Made by a program: the position numbers and the translations under genes. Positions 52,409 through 62,999 of a stretch of 64,000 nucleotides of DNA are shown here, one piece after another. The stretch is from NCBI GenBank assembly GCA_014529385.2, contig CM043945.1, forward strand, positions 142,454,241-142,518,240, written 5' to 3'. How positions within the stretch are numbered: the first letter of the stretch is position 1; each line of letters begins with the position of its first letter. The notes beneath the pieces were generated by a model. That model ran no database searches. It saw only the letters and a program-made list of their open reading frames with translations, and was not told the origin of the DNA. The DNA comes from Adiantum capillus-veneris (Eukaryota > Streptophyta > Polypodiopsida > Polypodiales > Pteridaceae).

Positions 52409-54730
52409 GAGGAGGGGGTTGAGTGAGGGATAGATTGACACACTACCCTCTTTTTTATACAAACAAATAAAGGAACAAGTCACAATAGAATCTTTATCGT
52501 TTAAACACAAAGACATCAATACCTACATAGAAAGACATGCCATTCGCTTTTAAAAATTGTAGTCACTTGCATGAAAGTTTTGAAGCTAAAATCCATTTCT
52601 CACCTAAAGAATGACTACATGCTTCTTTCATTGGTAAACAATCTTGCCCTATCTTTTTGGTCCGCATTCCTCATGGAAATGCTAATTTTATCCCCCTCCA
52701 TGGAAACAACCTTAATACATACCTCTTGATCTATCTTCAAAACATCCTTTGCAAATCATACGTTTTTCAATTTGTGACACATGCACAATCCCTTCCTTTT
52801 TATCACAAAGCCCACAAGCTTCGCAACGTAGCCATTTTTAATGACACATGAAGCCTTACCTTGATAAACATCAAACATCTTAGGTTCTTGTGCTTGTGCC
52901 CTTTCAATTAGGGGTGGTAGTGGGTGTGTGTGTGTGTGTTGTTGGTGTGGGGGGGGGGGGTGGGGGGGACTTCTTTTCCCATTTAAACACAAGCAAGTCA
53001 TAGAGCCAACCAAAAACACCAAAGAGAGGTTTGATTTCTCACCTCTCTTTGCAATTTCCAATGAGATAACCACAATCCTAAATTTCTCTTTGATATATTG
53101 GTATTCAAGTCATTGCCACAACCCTGGATGACGTAACAAAAGACAAAAAAAATGATTGACACAAAAAGAAATTTGACCGAATATGCAGATTCGATAAACA
53201 AAATAGAGAAATTGTATTGATGTAAGATAATGATAGAAGGAGCATAGCTCGTATCATAACCTCCTTTCCACTCTCGAGCTATCTCACTCTCAATCATGTC
53301 TCATTCTCAATCTTGTCTCACTCTCAATCACACTCCCAATCTTACACACACACTCATGATCACAATCAGGATTTCACTCTCAATCACAAGCACAATCGTG
53401 AAGCCTCCATGATGATAGAGTCCACTTCGAGGATAGCTAGCCAAAAAGTGGTTATTTTCGTAGCAAACTTTTGTCTTTAGTAAAGTAGCACAAAAATAGG
53501 GTCGAAACGAGACGTCATGTATCCAACTACAAAAAAGACACTAAAAATATCTATACATGCGAATTTGGAAAAACTAGAAAACCTTTTTTTTTAAAGACCT
53601 AAATTTGCACCATTTTCAATGACTCCGAATCTGTCTAGGACTGCCTCACATAAAATTGTTCATCTCACCATGGTATTTGACAATTGTGCAACACAAAAAA
53701 GTCACACCATGCTCAAATTCAAAATCAACCTACAAGTTGGCACTTTCTACAAAAACAATGTAAGACAATATTTTTCGTGAATGTAAAGGCTGAAACGAGC
53801 ATCAAGACATTGTAATCTAAATATACTCAAAGAACCACTATTTTTCCTTGTGTTTAAGCTACATTTCCTACATACAACGTTTCTAGAATCTGATGTTAAC
53901 ACCCTCAAAAGTGGCTCCCATAGTGTGCCCCAAGTCAAAAGTTGAAACTGAACAAAAACAATCACAATGAATTTCTAGATCATGGACAAGCTTTAAACAA
54001 CAAAGTTTTTCTTCAAGAAAAAGTTATTTCTATAACTTTGAAAATAAGACCTATTACATTCTTCTCTTATCAAAATTAACTATGTCCTTAGAGTGGAAGG
54101 AGTGGTATTTAGCCTTCAAAACATCTAAACCAACCCAAGAGGCATCTTCTACATGATACATATCCCACTTAACCAAAATTTAAATGGAAACACAGTGTCT
54201 TTAACTATACAAAAAGATAAATTTTGATCTATGAACTCCGGCTTCAGTACAAACTATGGCTACGAGGGGCTCAAGACTTTGGGTGACACCAAAGACCAAA
54301 TCACAACCCTAAACCTTGGAAGAAGAAAATTCAAAACATCCTTGGTGCTTCGTTGAATAATTAGCCCTAAGATTTCCTATTCAGAAACTACACAACATCA
54401 AGTAGACTGCATCTCATACATATGGCTCTCAAAATAGCAAAAATCCACTGATGTCCAGTATAAGCAGTCTCTACAAACATTTTGTGGAACATATAAGTAG
54501 CTAGAAACTAGGAAGACTCTTTTATTTTATAACATTGGATATTACTAGAACAGCCGTGTCTAATTTTGGCAAGTGTCCATACCAGGTTTGACTATTGTTG
54601 AGATTCTCCTGTCTAGTGTTGATGATGTCTTTTATTTTTTCAAGGTTCTCCTCTTTAGGCCCTCCTGCTTTCATGGTCGAAGACTACTGTGTTTCCATTG
54701 CAAAGATTTCTATCGTAGAGATGTTGACTT
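52406..54730. other. Unassigned, with a long G-run
   Basis: No recognised protein domains. A G-rich run (12 G, T, 7 G) at about 52950-52970 could form a quadruplex. The rest is ordinary non-coding plant DNA as far as I can see. Confidence 0.4.
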
Positions 54731-54884
54731 CTAGAGTTGTATGTTCTTCTTCTTGAGGCTCAAGAATTGTTGCAACATGAGAAAGTTGAGGCTCTTTTGT
54801 TTGAATGGGGAAGGAGTCTGGTTGAGGCTTGGGAGTATCAAGGTGCATCTCTTCCTCTCCCTCCCTCTACAAGGTCTTTCTCCG

Positions 54885-55100
54885 GAACCCCTATGTCTGC
54901 ATGGTGCATCTCTTCTTCCACATTCCCTCCCTATGCATTGTGCATATGTTCCTCAATTCCTCCCTTTGCATGGTATTTATCCTTCTCAATCCCTCATTTT
55001 CCATGGTGCATCTCTTCCTCCTCAAATTCTCCCTCTGCATGGTCTTTCTCCTCCTTAGTCCCTCCCACTGCATGGTGAATTTGTTCCTCTTCCTCTTTTG
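54885..55100. repeat. 33-36 bp minisatellite with an 11-12 residue period
   Basis: Six imperfect units built on CC-CTGCATGGTGCATCTCTTCCTCCTCAATT-type sequence, each a multiple of three long. Read on the minus strand the frame stays open as TMQRENLRRKRC, TMENEGLRRIN, TMQREELRNIC, TMHREGMWKKRC, a charged repeat. Neighbouring minus-strand sequence (54890-54670) is also open in another frame with an acidic composition. Whether any of it is coding is unclear. Confidence 0.65.
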
Positions 55101-56205
55101 CATTTTTAGGGACTTGGTCTCCTAAGCATACTTGAGGAGGTACACGGGCTTAGATCCCGCACCAATCATTGTCATCTCCATTGCATGATCATCCACCAAG
55201 TTTTCTTTTGCATCCAAAATTATAGGATCTAAGATAGATAGTAGATATTGATATAAGTCTAACGTGGCATCGGTGTAGATAGTGTAAGGTGTATTTCTCC
55301 AATGTACTCTACCAAATTAAAAGAAATTATGATCAGCTCTTAAATATATACATCCACCAAGTTATTGCAATGCATTGAAAAATGGCTACCTTTCACATGA
55401 ATGGCTTTAATGCAAAGAGGATTTGTAGTATATGCTCCACATGGAGGAGACATCTACATCCACATGAGTTTGAACTTGTTTTATTTTTCACTATGACATA
55501 TTTTATGTTTTCCTTACATAGTTCATAACTGCCACATATCTTCCCGTATGTATGCATGAATCTCTTTATGCATCTACAAACAAACAAAATAGTTGATCAA
55601 GTATAACAATCACTATATGCAACTCTAAATCCACAAAAAACTAATTTCAAATTTTGAACACTCACATCCTTAATTCTAGATGTCAAGCTCAATGCATATG
55701 AGGATCCAATGATTGTTTCTTTCATATAGAAAAACAATTGTTGCTACTTGCAACATAGCACAATGAGCAAAACATCTCTCTAATGTACCCTAGGGTGTAT
55801 TTTTCATTCAGATAAGTACACACATTTGCAAAGACGAAATATATTTTTTGGTAGGGCTTTGTTAAAGAAGTTGGTTGTTTATTAAACTACAAACAGTTGA
55901 TGCAGGCTATGCTCCAATCCAAATCCAGAATCTAAGTATTTTAACGCAAGAGAATGGGACTTTATACACAAAGAATTAGTTATTATTAATACATTTAAAT
56001 CTTGCAATATATTAATATCAATAGAATCAATAGCTAGACTTGTTGACCATCTCCTAGTGGTATCTCTTCTAGAAATCGTTCTTTCATTTAGGATAAGATT
56101 TTGTTATATATCTCATCTGTCTCACAAGTAATTATGTAATATCTTTCCTTCTCACCTTCTATTAGAACTATGAGATTTTCTTTGTCCCTTAGTTTTTTGG
56201 CTTCC
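55101..56205. other. Unassigned intergenic sequence
   Basis: No recognisable ORF, RNA gene or repeat border. It lies downstream of the histone-like gene. Confidence 0.4.
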
Positions 56206-56763
56206 TCACAAAACATGGCAAGCTTGCTTATTGGATTTGGCCCTGGTGCTAACTTCATGGGTGACCTCTAGAAGTTTTACCTTTGATTGTTGTCGTGCTA
56301 GGGGTATGAGCAAAATATCCCCTTTTTTGCCAATGAATTCATTGGGCACTAGGAGTTTATCATATCTCCACCTTATTCTCTTGAGGATTTTGTTGTCCTT
56401 GTCTATATTGGTCAAGCAATGTGCATGTGAAATCACAATAGTAATACCATTGATATACTCCAACAAAAGGTCCAAGAGGGAAATGGCCTTTGGCCTCATT
56501 ATCCCTACACGTGCCTCTTCACAAATTGACCTCACCAGACTCTGAAATGGTAGCTTGGGTACACATATCTTAATGTATTTTTGAGTTTTTCTCATTTCCT
56601 TGAACAACCTCAAGGTTATTTATATCTTCCTTATTCTTGGCCCCTTCAAAATCTTCATTGGATTTTGAAGTCTCTTCTTCCTACTAGCCGACATGCCCTT
56701 TGCCTTGGCAGCTATCCCTAGCCCTTTGCCTACCTTCCTTGCAATCACCCTGCTTCTTGCCAT
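56206..56763 (-). pseudogene. Divergent histone H3-like gene (possibly CENH3-like) with one internal stop
   Basis: On the minus strand ATG at 56763 opens MARSRVIARK, close to the H3 N-terminus (MAR-x-x-x-x-ARK), and a basic tail (MSASRKKRLQNPMKILKGPR). TAA at 56622-56620 (codon 48) interrupts it; the same frame continues with the alpha-N/alpha-1 region LFKEMRKTQKY ... KLPFQSLVRSI (H3: REIRKYQKS ... KLPFQRLVREI), a shortened alpha-2 (AISLLDLLLEYINGI) and HAHCLTNIDKDNKILKRIR, which aligns without gaps to H3 HAKRVTIMPKDIQLARRIR. About 50 extra residues follow RIR, unlike canonical H3. No intron is visible. Histone H3 packs DNA in nucleosomes; this copy is strongly diverged and probably dead, unless the stop is spliced out. 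Confidence 0.7.
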
Positions 56764-56790
56764 TATCTTGAAACATCAATCCATACTAAC

Positions 56791-56792
<2 letters not shown>

Positions 56793-56861
<69 letters not shown>

Positions 56862-56902
56862 TGTGTGTGTGTGTGCACGCGCGTGCGTGCGCATGTGCAC
56901 AT

Positions 56903-56934
<32 letters not shown>
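56793..56934. repeat. (CT)n(TG)n...(CA)n compound microsatellite
   Basis: About 66 bp CT repeat, a short TG repeat, a CG/CA-rich bridge (cacgcgcgtgcgtgcgcatg) and a CA repeat. It starts about 30 bases upstream of the histone-like ATG (minus sense). Confidence 0.95.
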
Positions 56935-56935
<1 letters not shown>

Positions 56936-57003
56936 GCATATGTACAAAAGGTATACATAAAGTGATCTACGCGCTTAGGCCATACACTTGGTGAAATATA
57001 TGT

Positions 57004-57068
<65 letters not shown>

Positions 57069-57125
57069 GCATATCTATGAAAAGTATACATAGAGTGACC
57101 TAAGCACTTAGGTCATACACTTGGT
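56935..57125. repeat. Tandem duplication around (CA)n
   Basis: The segment acaaagcatat-tacaaaaggtatacataaagtgatct...ttaggccatacacttggt recurs after the (CA)n at 57005-57066 as acaaagcatatct...ttaggtcatacacttggtta. One unit is about 130 bp including the CA tract. Confidence 0.85.
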
Positions 57126-57264
57126 TAGTTATATATATATATGTGTATATATATATCTGTATATATATATATATATGTATATATATTCCCCTCTTTGTAG
57201 ATGGTATTATGGCACACGAGGGAGCTTGTAGAATGAGTGGAATCTTGCATGCTTGCAATAAAAT

Positions 57265-57296
<32 letters not shown>

Positions 57297-57300
57297 CATT
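57126..57300. repeat. (AT)n and (CT)n microsatellites
   Basis: Alternating TA/TG/TC dinucleotides at 57128-57187, and a CT tract at 57266-57297. Non-coding. Confidence 0.9.
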
Positions 57301-57767
57301 TGTCTTTATGTCCCTAGCCCTCTATATATATTAGCATTATGGTCATGGGAAGCTTTTGAAATGAATTGTATATCACCCACATGTCATCAAGAGAATAAAT
57401 AATATGTACCTACAACTTATATGAAATATTTAGAATAAGAATAATAACAATGTGTGTTGGGAGTGGGGAACTACTTTATTTGACTTATATAATAGTAATA
57501 CTTGCATTTGAAAAGGTAGAGTACTTGTTGTCTAGCCTCACTTGAAAACAAAGTCAAATGCTTAGTCTTCTACAGGTTCATGTACATGTAGTTTCCCTCA
57601 AGTGCTTCACTACTGTGATGAAACTCTCTCTCTTTCTGGGTATTTTCACTCTTTGCAATGAAACACACTATCTTTTACTGTTGTAATGGAGCACTACACT
57701 CTCTCCCTTATTGTTTTGATAGAGAACTACACACACTCTTTCTAACACTACTATGATTGAACACTCT

Positions 57768-57784
57768 CTTCTTCTTCTTCTTCT

Positions 57785-57853
<69 letters not shown>

Positions 57854-57860
57854 CCCCCCT
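57768..57860. repeat. (CTT)n(CT)n microsatellite with C-runs
   Basis: CTT units at 57768-57790, about 32 CT units to 57851, then runs of C. Long Arg/Glu ORFs over it are artefacts. Confidence 0.95.
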
Positions 57861-59782
57861 CTCCCCCCTGCCCCCCCTACTAGAGTGTACATACATACCA
57901 ATTGTGGTGCATGAACTTTGATGGAAATGTGACCAAAAGTACTTGGAGACATATGTTATATTTAATGACCAATAATTATCATTAGCTAGTTTACATGTAC
58001 AATGCTTTAATTTGGTATCGACCATGCATGATGCCAATGGTCCATTAATTTATTGTAGTTAGGAGTGAGAGAGATATATATATATAGAGAGAGAGAGAGA
58101 GAGGGTTTAGTGTTCTACTCATTCATTAAACAAACAAAAACATGCATAAAATTAAGAACCATGGAAGATAACGCTCAAGATTTACACATGAAAGATAGTG
58201 GTATAAAGGAGGCCTTGCTTCTATAATTGTCTGTCATTGTAAAAAATTACTCAGATCCCTCGAAGAGGAAGATTGAGGAGAAGGGATTAAAAATCCATGA
58301 CCAGCTCAAGAAAAGGTACTATTTCATGAATGTTATTATTCTTTTTTGTTTATTGTTTTAAGTGTTTCTGTACCAATCATGCGTGAAGATGTATTTTCTC
58401 TAGACGGATGCAATGATGCAGCGAAAGAAACCGTATGTACACTCATACACCCAGACACCTCAACTCCACAAAAGGTATTCACTTAATGTTCTCACCTCAC
58501 TCACCACCACTCAATAGCTCAATGAAAATTCTACCCACAAGCTCAATTCAATCTCCAAACCGCTCACCCTACAAGCCCTTGCCTACCGGCAGATACTACA
58601 AGGTGAGTCATGTTGATCAATGCTTGAAATCACACTTGATGGTGACCAGAATATACCCAAAAAATTACCAAAAAGTCAAAAACTCTAGCCACAAAAGTCC
58701 CCTCTCAAGCCATTGCGAAAACTTCACCAAACTCCACTCTGTTGGACTCTTTGGAGTAGCATAAACCCTAATGCCACCGATACAGGGTCAAATAGTCTTG
58801 CAAAAAGCCGCACCTTTTTCCATCAACTCCTTGCACATGCATATCCATGGAGACATCAGAACTTCCATAAGCGCAAAATTGAGATGAATAAACTCTCATT
58901 TAGTCCTCCACACACTCCAGAAAGGGACTCAAACAAGATGAGACTGCATGGGACCACATGTGGAAACCTTTGCTTCCTCCCACACACAGAAGGGTGAAAG
59001 TGCTAACATATTACTTCAAAAGTTCTCCTTCAGAAACACGCACGACACCATGAGTGGTGGAAATTCAAATCCTTTTCACACCATTTTTTGCCATTTTTTG
59101 ACCGTTTTAAGCCCAGTTTTGGCCAATTTTGACACCCTAGTGGATATTTTTCGTGGGAAAAGTACAAACGGACTCCAAAATCCATCAAATTTTGTAGTCT
59201 TGGTCCTTCATACCCAAATATCATTTCCACATATTTGAATTCCACTTTTGACTAGTTCTAGTGCGGTTCGCACATCGCTACATATCAGGTGCCGCAAAAT
59301 AGACAATTATCACATGTGTCAAGCTTCCCGGACGGGATGAGAGATCCCACACATTTTTCTTGCATTATTTACATTCTTAAAATCTCAATAACACTCCCTA
59401 GAGCAAAAATAAATTCACTTGGACCACATCGAAGGCTTTGATACCTGCATGTACGTGCACCCATCTGTTGGCACACAAGCATGACTATTTACAATTTGTA
59501 CATGGCGGCACATAATTTTTGAATCTTGAAACTACTTTCCAAAGCTCCCGAATGCATGTATTTACATCCTTTTGTACATATGAACATTCATATGCACACT
59601 ACTTTTTACATACCAAAAGTGGTATATCATCATTGCCCCACCCCTAGCTGAGCATTTATGCTCAACACTTGCATCAAATAGTGACATAAACCCTCAAAAT
59701 GTGACCAAAACGTTCCTCTTGGATCATATGGAAACTCATCCACTTGGATAGCACCACCTATGTGTCCAAGCATGTTGCACAC
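57861..59782. other. Unassigned sequence
   Basis: A short (TA)n(GA)n at 58077-58102. Between 58430 and 59240 several plus-strand frames stay open for 70-110 codons, but I recognise no motif and the composition is Ser/Pro/His-rich; I do not call genes. A duplicated ccattttttg lies at 59081-59101. Confidence 0.4.
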
Positions 59783-60027
59783 TGTTGGAATTAGGGTTGT
59801 AGAGGAACGCACACATCTTGGATAAGTTGAAGGAAGCTCAAGGCACACAATTGAAAGTGTATTACTTAGTGTGCAATGAAAAGATAGATAGCCCTAGAGT
59901 GATGGGCATATATACAATGCATGGGGGGGGGGGGGGGAATGGGGAAACAAACCTTGTAAAGAGGGAAAAAATGCCCCGGTGGTCCTAGTGTGTTCACACA
60001 CATCACTACCACATGTATATGGTAACA
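59783..60027 (-). mobile_element. E10 3' LTR (245 bp)
   Basis: On the minus strand the LTR starts TGTTACC (60027) and ends TTCCAACA (59783), with TGTT/AACA terminal repeats. A TATA-like TGTATATATG is near 59914-59905, preceded by a 15-base C-run. Upstream lies the polypurine tract AGGGGGAATT. It ends next to CACAC on the plus-strand left flank, the presumed target-site copy. Short for a plant gypsy LTR but self-consistent. Confidence 0.7.
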
Positions 60028-60037
60028 AATTCCCCCT
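60028..60037 (-). promoter_or_regulatory. E10 polypurine tract
   Basis: Minus strand AGGGGGAATT immediately before the LTR TGTTACC. Confidence 0.7.
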
Positions 60038-60396
60038 AGAGTGATGCGGTGAACAAGAGTTGTCACATGAGTGTTTAAGGCATAGACATTCAGAATAGAC
60101 AAAACACAGAAATCAGAACGGAACTAGAACTGGAACAGTACACAAAAACTGACAACAGACTATATCCGCCATAACTTCCGCTTTCACATTCCCAAGAAGG
60201 CACTGATCGGCAGTTACATAGTTCGAGAATACTAATGGGCAACGCCCTTTCCCAAGAACACCCCTTGGAATCCCAAAAGTACAAAAGTTAAATTCTAACT
60301 TCCACTAAGGTAAAACATCCAAAAATTCCTAAGCTTAACACCTGGCACAGCCCGGTGTCTAGAGCCATAGGCTGACTTGGACCCACAATCCCTTCA

Positions 60397-61593
60397 TCAA
60401 ACAATCTGCTCCCCAGCATCCCCTTCTACATCTGCCTTTTCTGCTACAACATCCGAATCCGCCTGCTTTTCCACCTCTGCTTCCACCTGCTTTTCCACTT
60501 CCGATTCCACTCCTCGTGCTACAATCCGATCTGGTCCCAAAACATCACTGCTCAGCTTCGCCGTCCACTTACTCAAACCCCCTGCATTCACCTCAATCTC
60601 CTTGCTTTTGTTCTTTAACTCCTCCATCTCTGCAACTAATTTATCATTCTCCACCTTCAATGCCTCATTCTCCCTCCTACTGCTCTCTTTTCCAGCTAGC
60701 TGAAACCAATTCTTGAATCGGTCCGTCGATACCTCCATGTGCTCCCTCCAAAGCCTAGTTGCCTTATTCCACATCTCTTGTGTATATTCCAGCACTTCCT
60801 GCTTCAGGATATCCACATCCGAATCTACAACCAAGATACCTGTCATTCCCTAGTTTTGCAATGTGGCCTTCTCCATATCCAGCAACAGAGTTAATCTATT
60901 AATCAGGAAAATATTCTCAGTGGTCAACTCAGCCACCTTGTCCGCTAGTTCTTTAAATTGCTCATCTACTACAGTCTTCGGTCCGTCTGCCCACCCAGTA
61001 AAATCCTCAGCTACACTCAAAACTTTAGTATTTCTTTCCATAGCCTCAGCTATAATAGTTTTAACTTCCTCCTGCAATCTTTCTTTATCCGACCTCTCCT
61101 GAAAAAACTGTATCCTAACCTTCTGCATTTCCCATTCCGGAATAGCACTACATTTATGTTCCATTTTCTCAGCTTCCATCACCCTAAGCGCTGCATCTTG
61201 ATTCTGTAGAAACTCATTCAGTTGAGTCAAACTGTTAGCTGCCTCTTCCACAAAAAAAATCCCCCTATTCTCATAACTGACACTGCTCCCTGCTTTAACT
61301 TTCAAACTTTCCATAACAGTCTTCTCCACAGCTCCACCCATTCCTTTCATAAACAACATTTTCTTCTTGCCTTTGGACTCCGATTTCTTTGATTCTAATT
61401 TCATTGTGAAACTGTTCGGCTTTGATTCTGACTCTTCCAAACCCTTCCAAGAGACTTTCAAAGGTGATTTGCCTTTTTCAACTGCTGGAGAGTCCAACAA
61501 AAACTTCCTTCTCTTACTTCCACTCTTATGATGATGAATTTTCTCCTCGATTCGGGTATGCCATGCAGGATTCGCCCAAAAAATATTCGTCAT
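60397..61593 (-). pseudogene. E10 post-integrase ORF, coiled-coil-rich, one internal stop
   Basis: In the frame open from 61839, the first ATG is at 61593 (MTNIFWANPAWHTRIEEKIH). The frame runs to TAG at 60852-60850 and continues unchanged from 60849 to 60397, about 400 codons in all. Features: basic block KSGSKRRKFLL, Ser/Lys-rich ESKKSESKGKKK, then heptad-like Glu/Lys/Leu stretches (ERSDKERLQEEVKTIIAEAM, NEALKVENDKLVAEMEELKN) suggesting coiled coils, and an acidic Val/Glu/Ala tail. No signal peptide or membrane segment, so it is not an obvious env. It sits between integrase and the polypurine tract, about 370 bases before the LTR. Could be a captured host gene or a lineage-specific retroelement ORF. 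Confidence 0.55.
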
Positions 61594-61839
61594 TAAGTGA
61601 GTCACATCAGCACTAAGCAAATTTTTTTCCTTAAAATGAGTTTCGAGTACCTCTGTACCCTTTTTCCCAATTCCATTTCTCCGACTTTCCTCTTTCGTGA
61701 CTTCAAATCCGACAGTCCAAATTCCGACTTCCAATCCGCAATCCACATTCCGAATTCTAGATCCCTTTACAAGTTTTGAATTGCTAGAACAAATTTCCAA
61801 TTGCCTCTGAATATTCCACTGCAACCCCCAAAACACCAA

Positions 61840-62966
61840 CTGTTAACAATTTACTGCCAGTATCCTCAGCCTTATTGACCATCCACTTGGGAACCTCAAG
61901 CACCTTTCCATAAAATTTCTTCAATCTGAATCCATTTACAGTTTCAAAATCTTTGTTCCAAAGACATCTTTCAACAAAAATGTTCCTTGGCCCTGTTCTG
62001 CTTCAGTCTGATAAGGTCCCAAATATCTCAGCTTCAACTTACCCGGATGTGGTCCCAATTTAGAATTATATAACATCACCCAATCCCCTTTCTGAAAAAT
62101 TTTGAATTTCACCTTCCTAGACATCCATGCTTGTCTCCTCTTCTGCCCAACTTCCACCAAATAGGCACTCTGAATTCTATCCTCTTCCAATTTAAGCAGT
62201 TCCTTTTGTCTATGAGAAATTGATTCCTCCGGACTTAACTTATGCTGAACTGACAACCTCAAGCTTGGAATCACATATTCCATTGGTACCACAACTTCAA
62301 TCCCAAACACCAAGGTGTCATTCCACTCACCACCTTAAAAGCCATCCGAAAAGCCCATAGTGTTGAATCCAGCTTGTCATCCCAATCTGATTTGTTTTCC
62401 GACACAATCTTCTTCAAAATTCTCACCAGCACTTTATTAGAGCTTTCTGCCCGCCCATTTGCTTGCGGATGATATGGAGTAGATTTCTTATACAAAATCA
62501 TATGTCTGGATGTCAACTCGTGAATCACAGAATTCAAAAAGTGTGTTCCCTGATCCGATACCAACTGAATAGGACATCCAAATCTTGTCATAATGTTTTT
62601 ATATAGAAATCGTGCCACACTAGCTGCTTTATTATCTCTCAAAGCCACTGCTTCCACCCATTTGGTAGCATAATCTGTTGCAACAAGAATATATCTCGAA
62701 CCTATCCTCTTTGCTCATGGTTTTATTGGTCCTACAAAATCTATTCCCCACTTCTGAAATGGTTCTAATGGTAAGACTGGATGATCATGCATCCTATCCC
62801 CTTGTGTAGGATGCCTCATCTTCTGACATTGAACACATTCCTTGGCAAAACTATGTGCATCCTTCAATAACAAAGGCCACCAAAGTCCAGCTTGTAAAAT
62901 TTTCCGACCTATAATTTCCCCTGAGAAATGTCCTCCAGCTAATCCCCAATGTGTCTCCGGCAACAC
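61840..62966 (-). pseudogene. E10 integrase
   Basis: Minus strand: zinc-binding AGGHFSGEIIGRKI with CVQCQKM; QKWGIDFVGPIKP with the first Asp; a stop near 62715; DNKAASVARFLYKNI, VSDQGTHF (second Asp), PYHPQANGRAESSNKVL (Glu); frameshift near 62300; then VVPMEYVIPSLRL, the SRKVKFKIFQKGDWVMLYN block, LRYLGPYQTEAEQGQGTFLL (GPY/F-type C-terminus) and, one frame over, VNGFRLKKFYGKVLEVPKW. At least one stop and two shifts. Confidence 0.88.
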
Positions 62967-62999
62967 TGCTTTCTACTCTTCATCTAGAACACATCGTCG

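Noticed and set aside
54737-55125. Plus-strand Ser/Pro/Trp-rich ORFs as secreted or membrane protein
   Set aside because: They arise from the minisatellite at 54885-55100 and are open in three frames at once.
58435-59245. Set of overlapping plus-strand ORFs of 70-110 codons
   Set aside because: Frames overlap each other, composition is low-complexity Ser/His/Pro and there is no recognisable motif or splice context.
60397-61839. env gene in E10
   Set aside because: No signal peptide, membrane span or cysteine pattern; composition is coiled-coil and highly charged.
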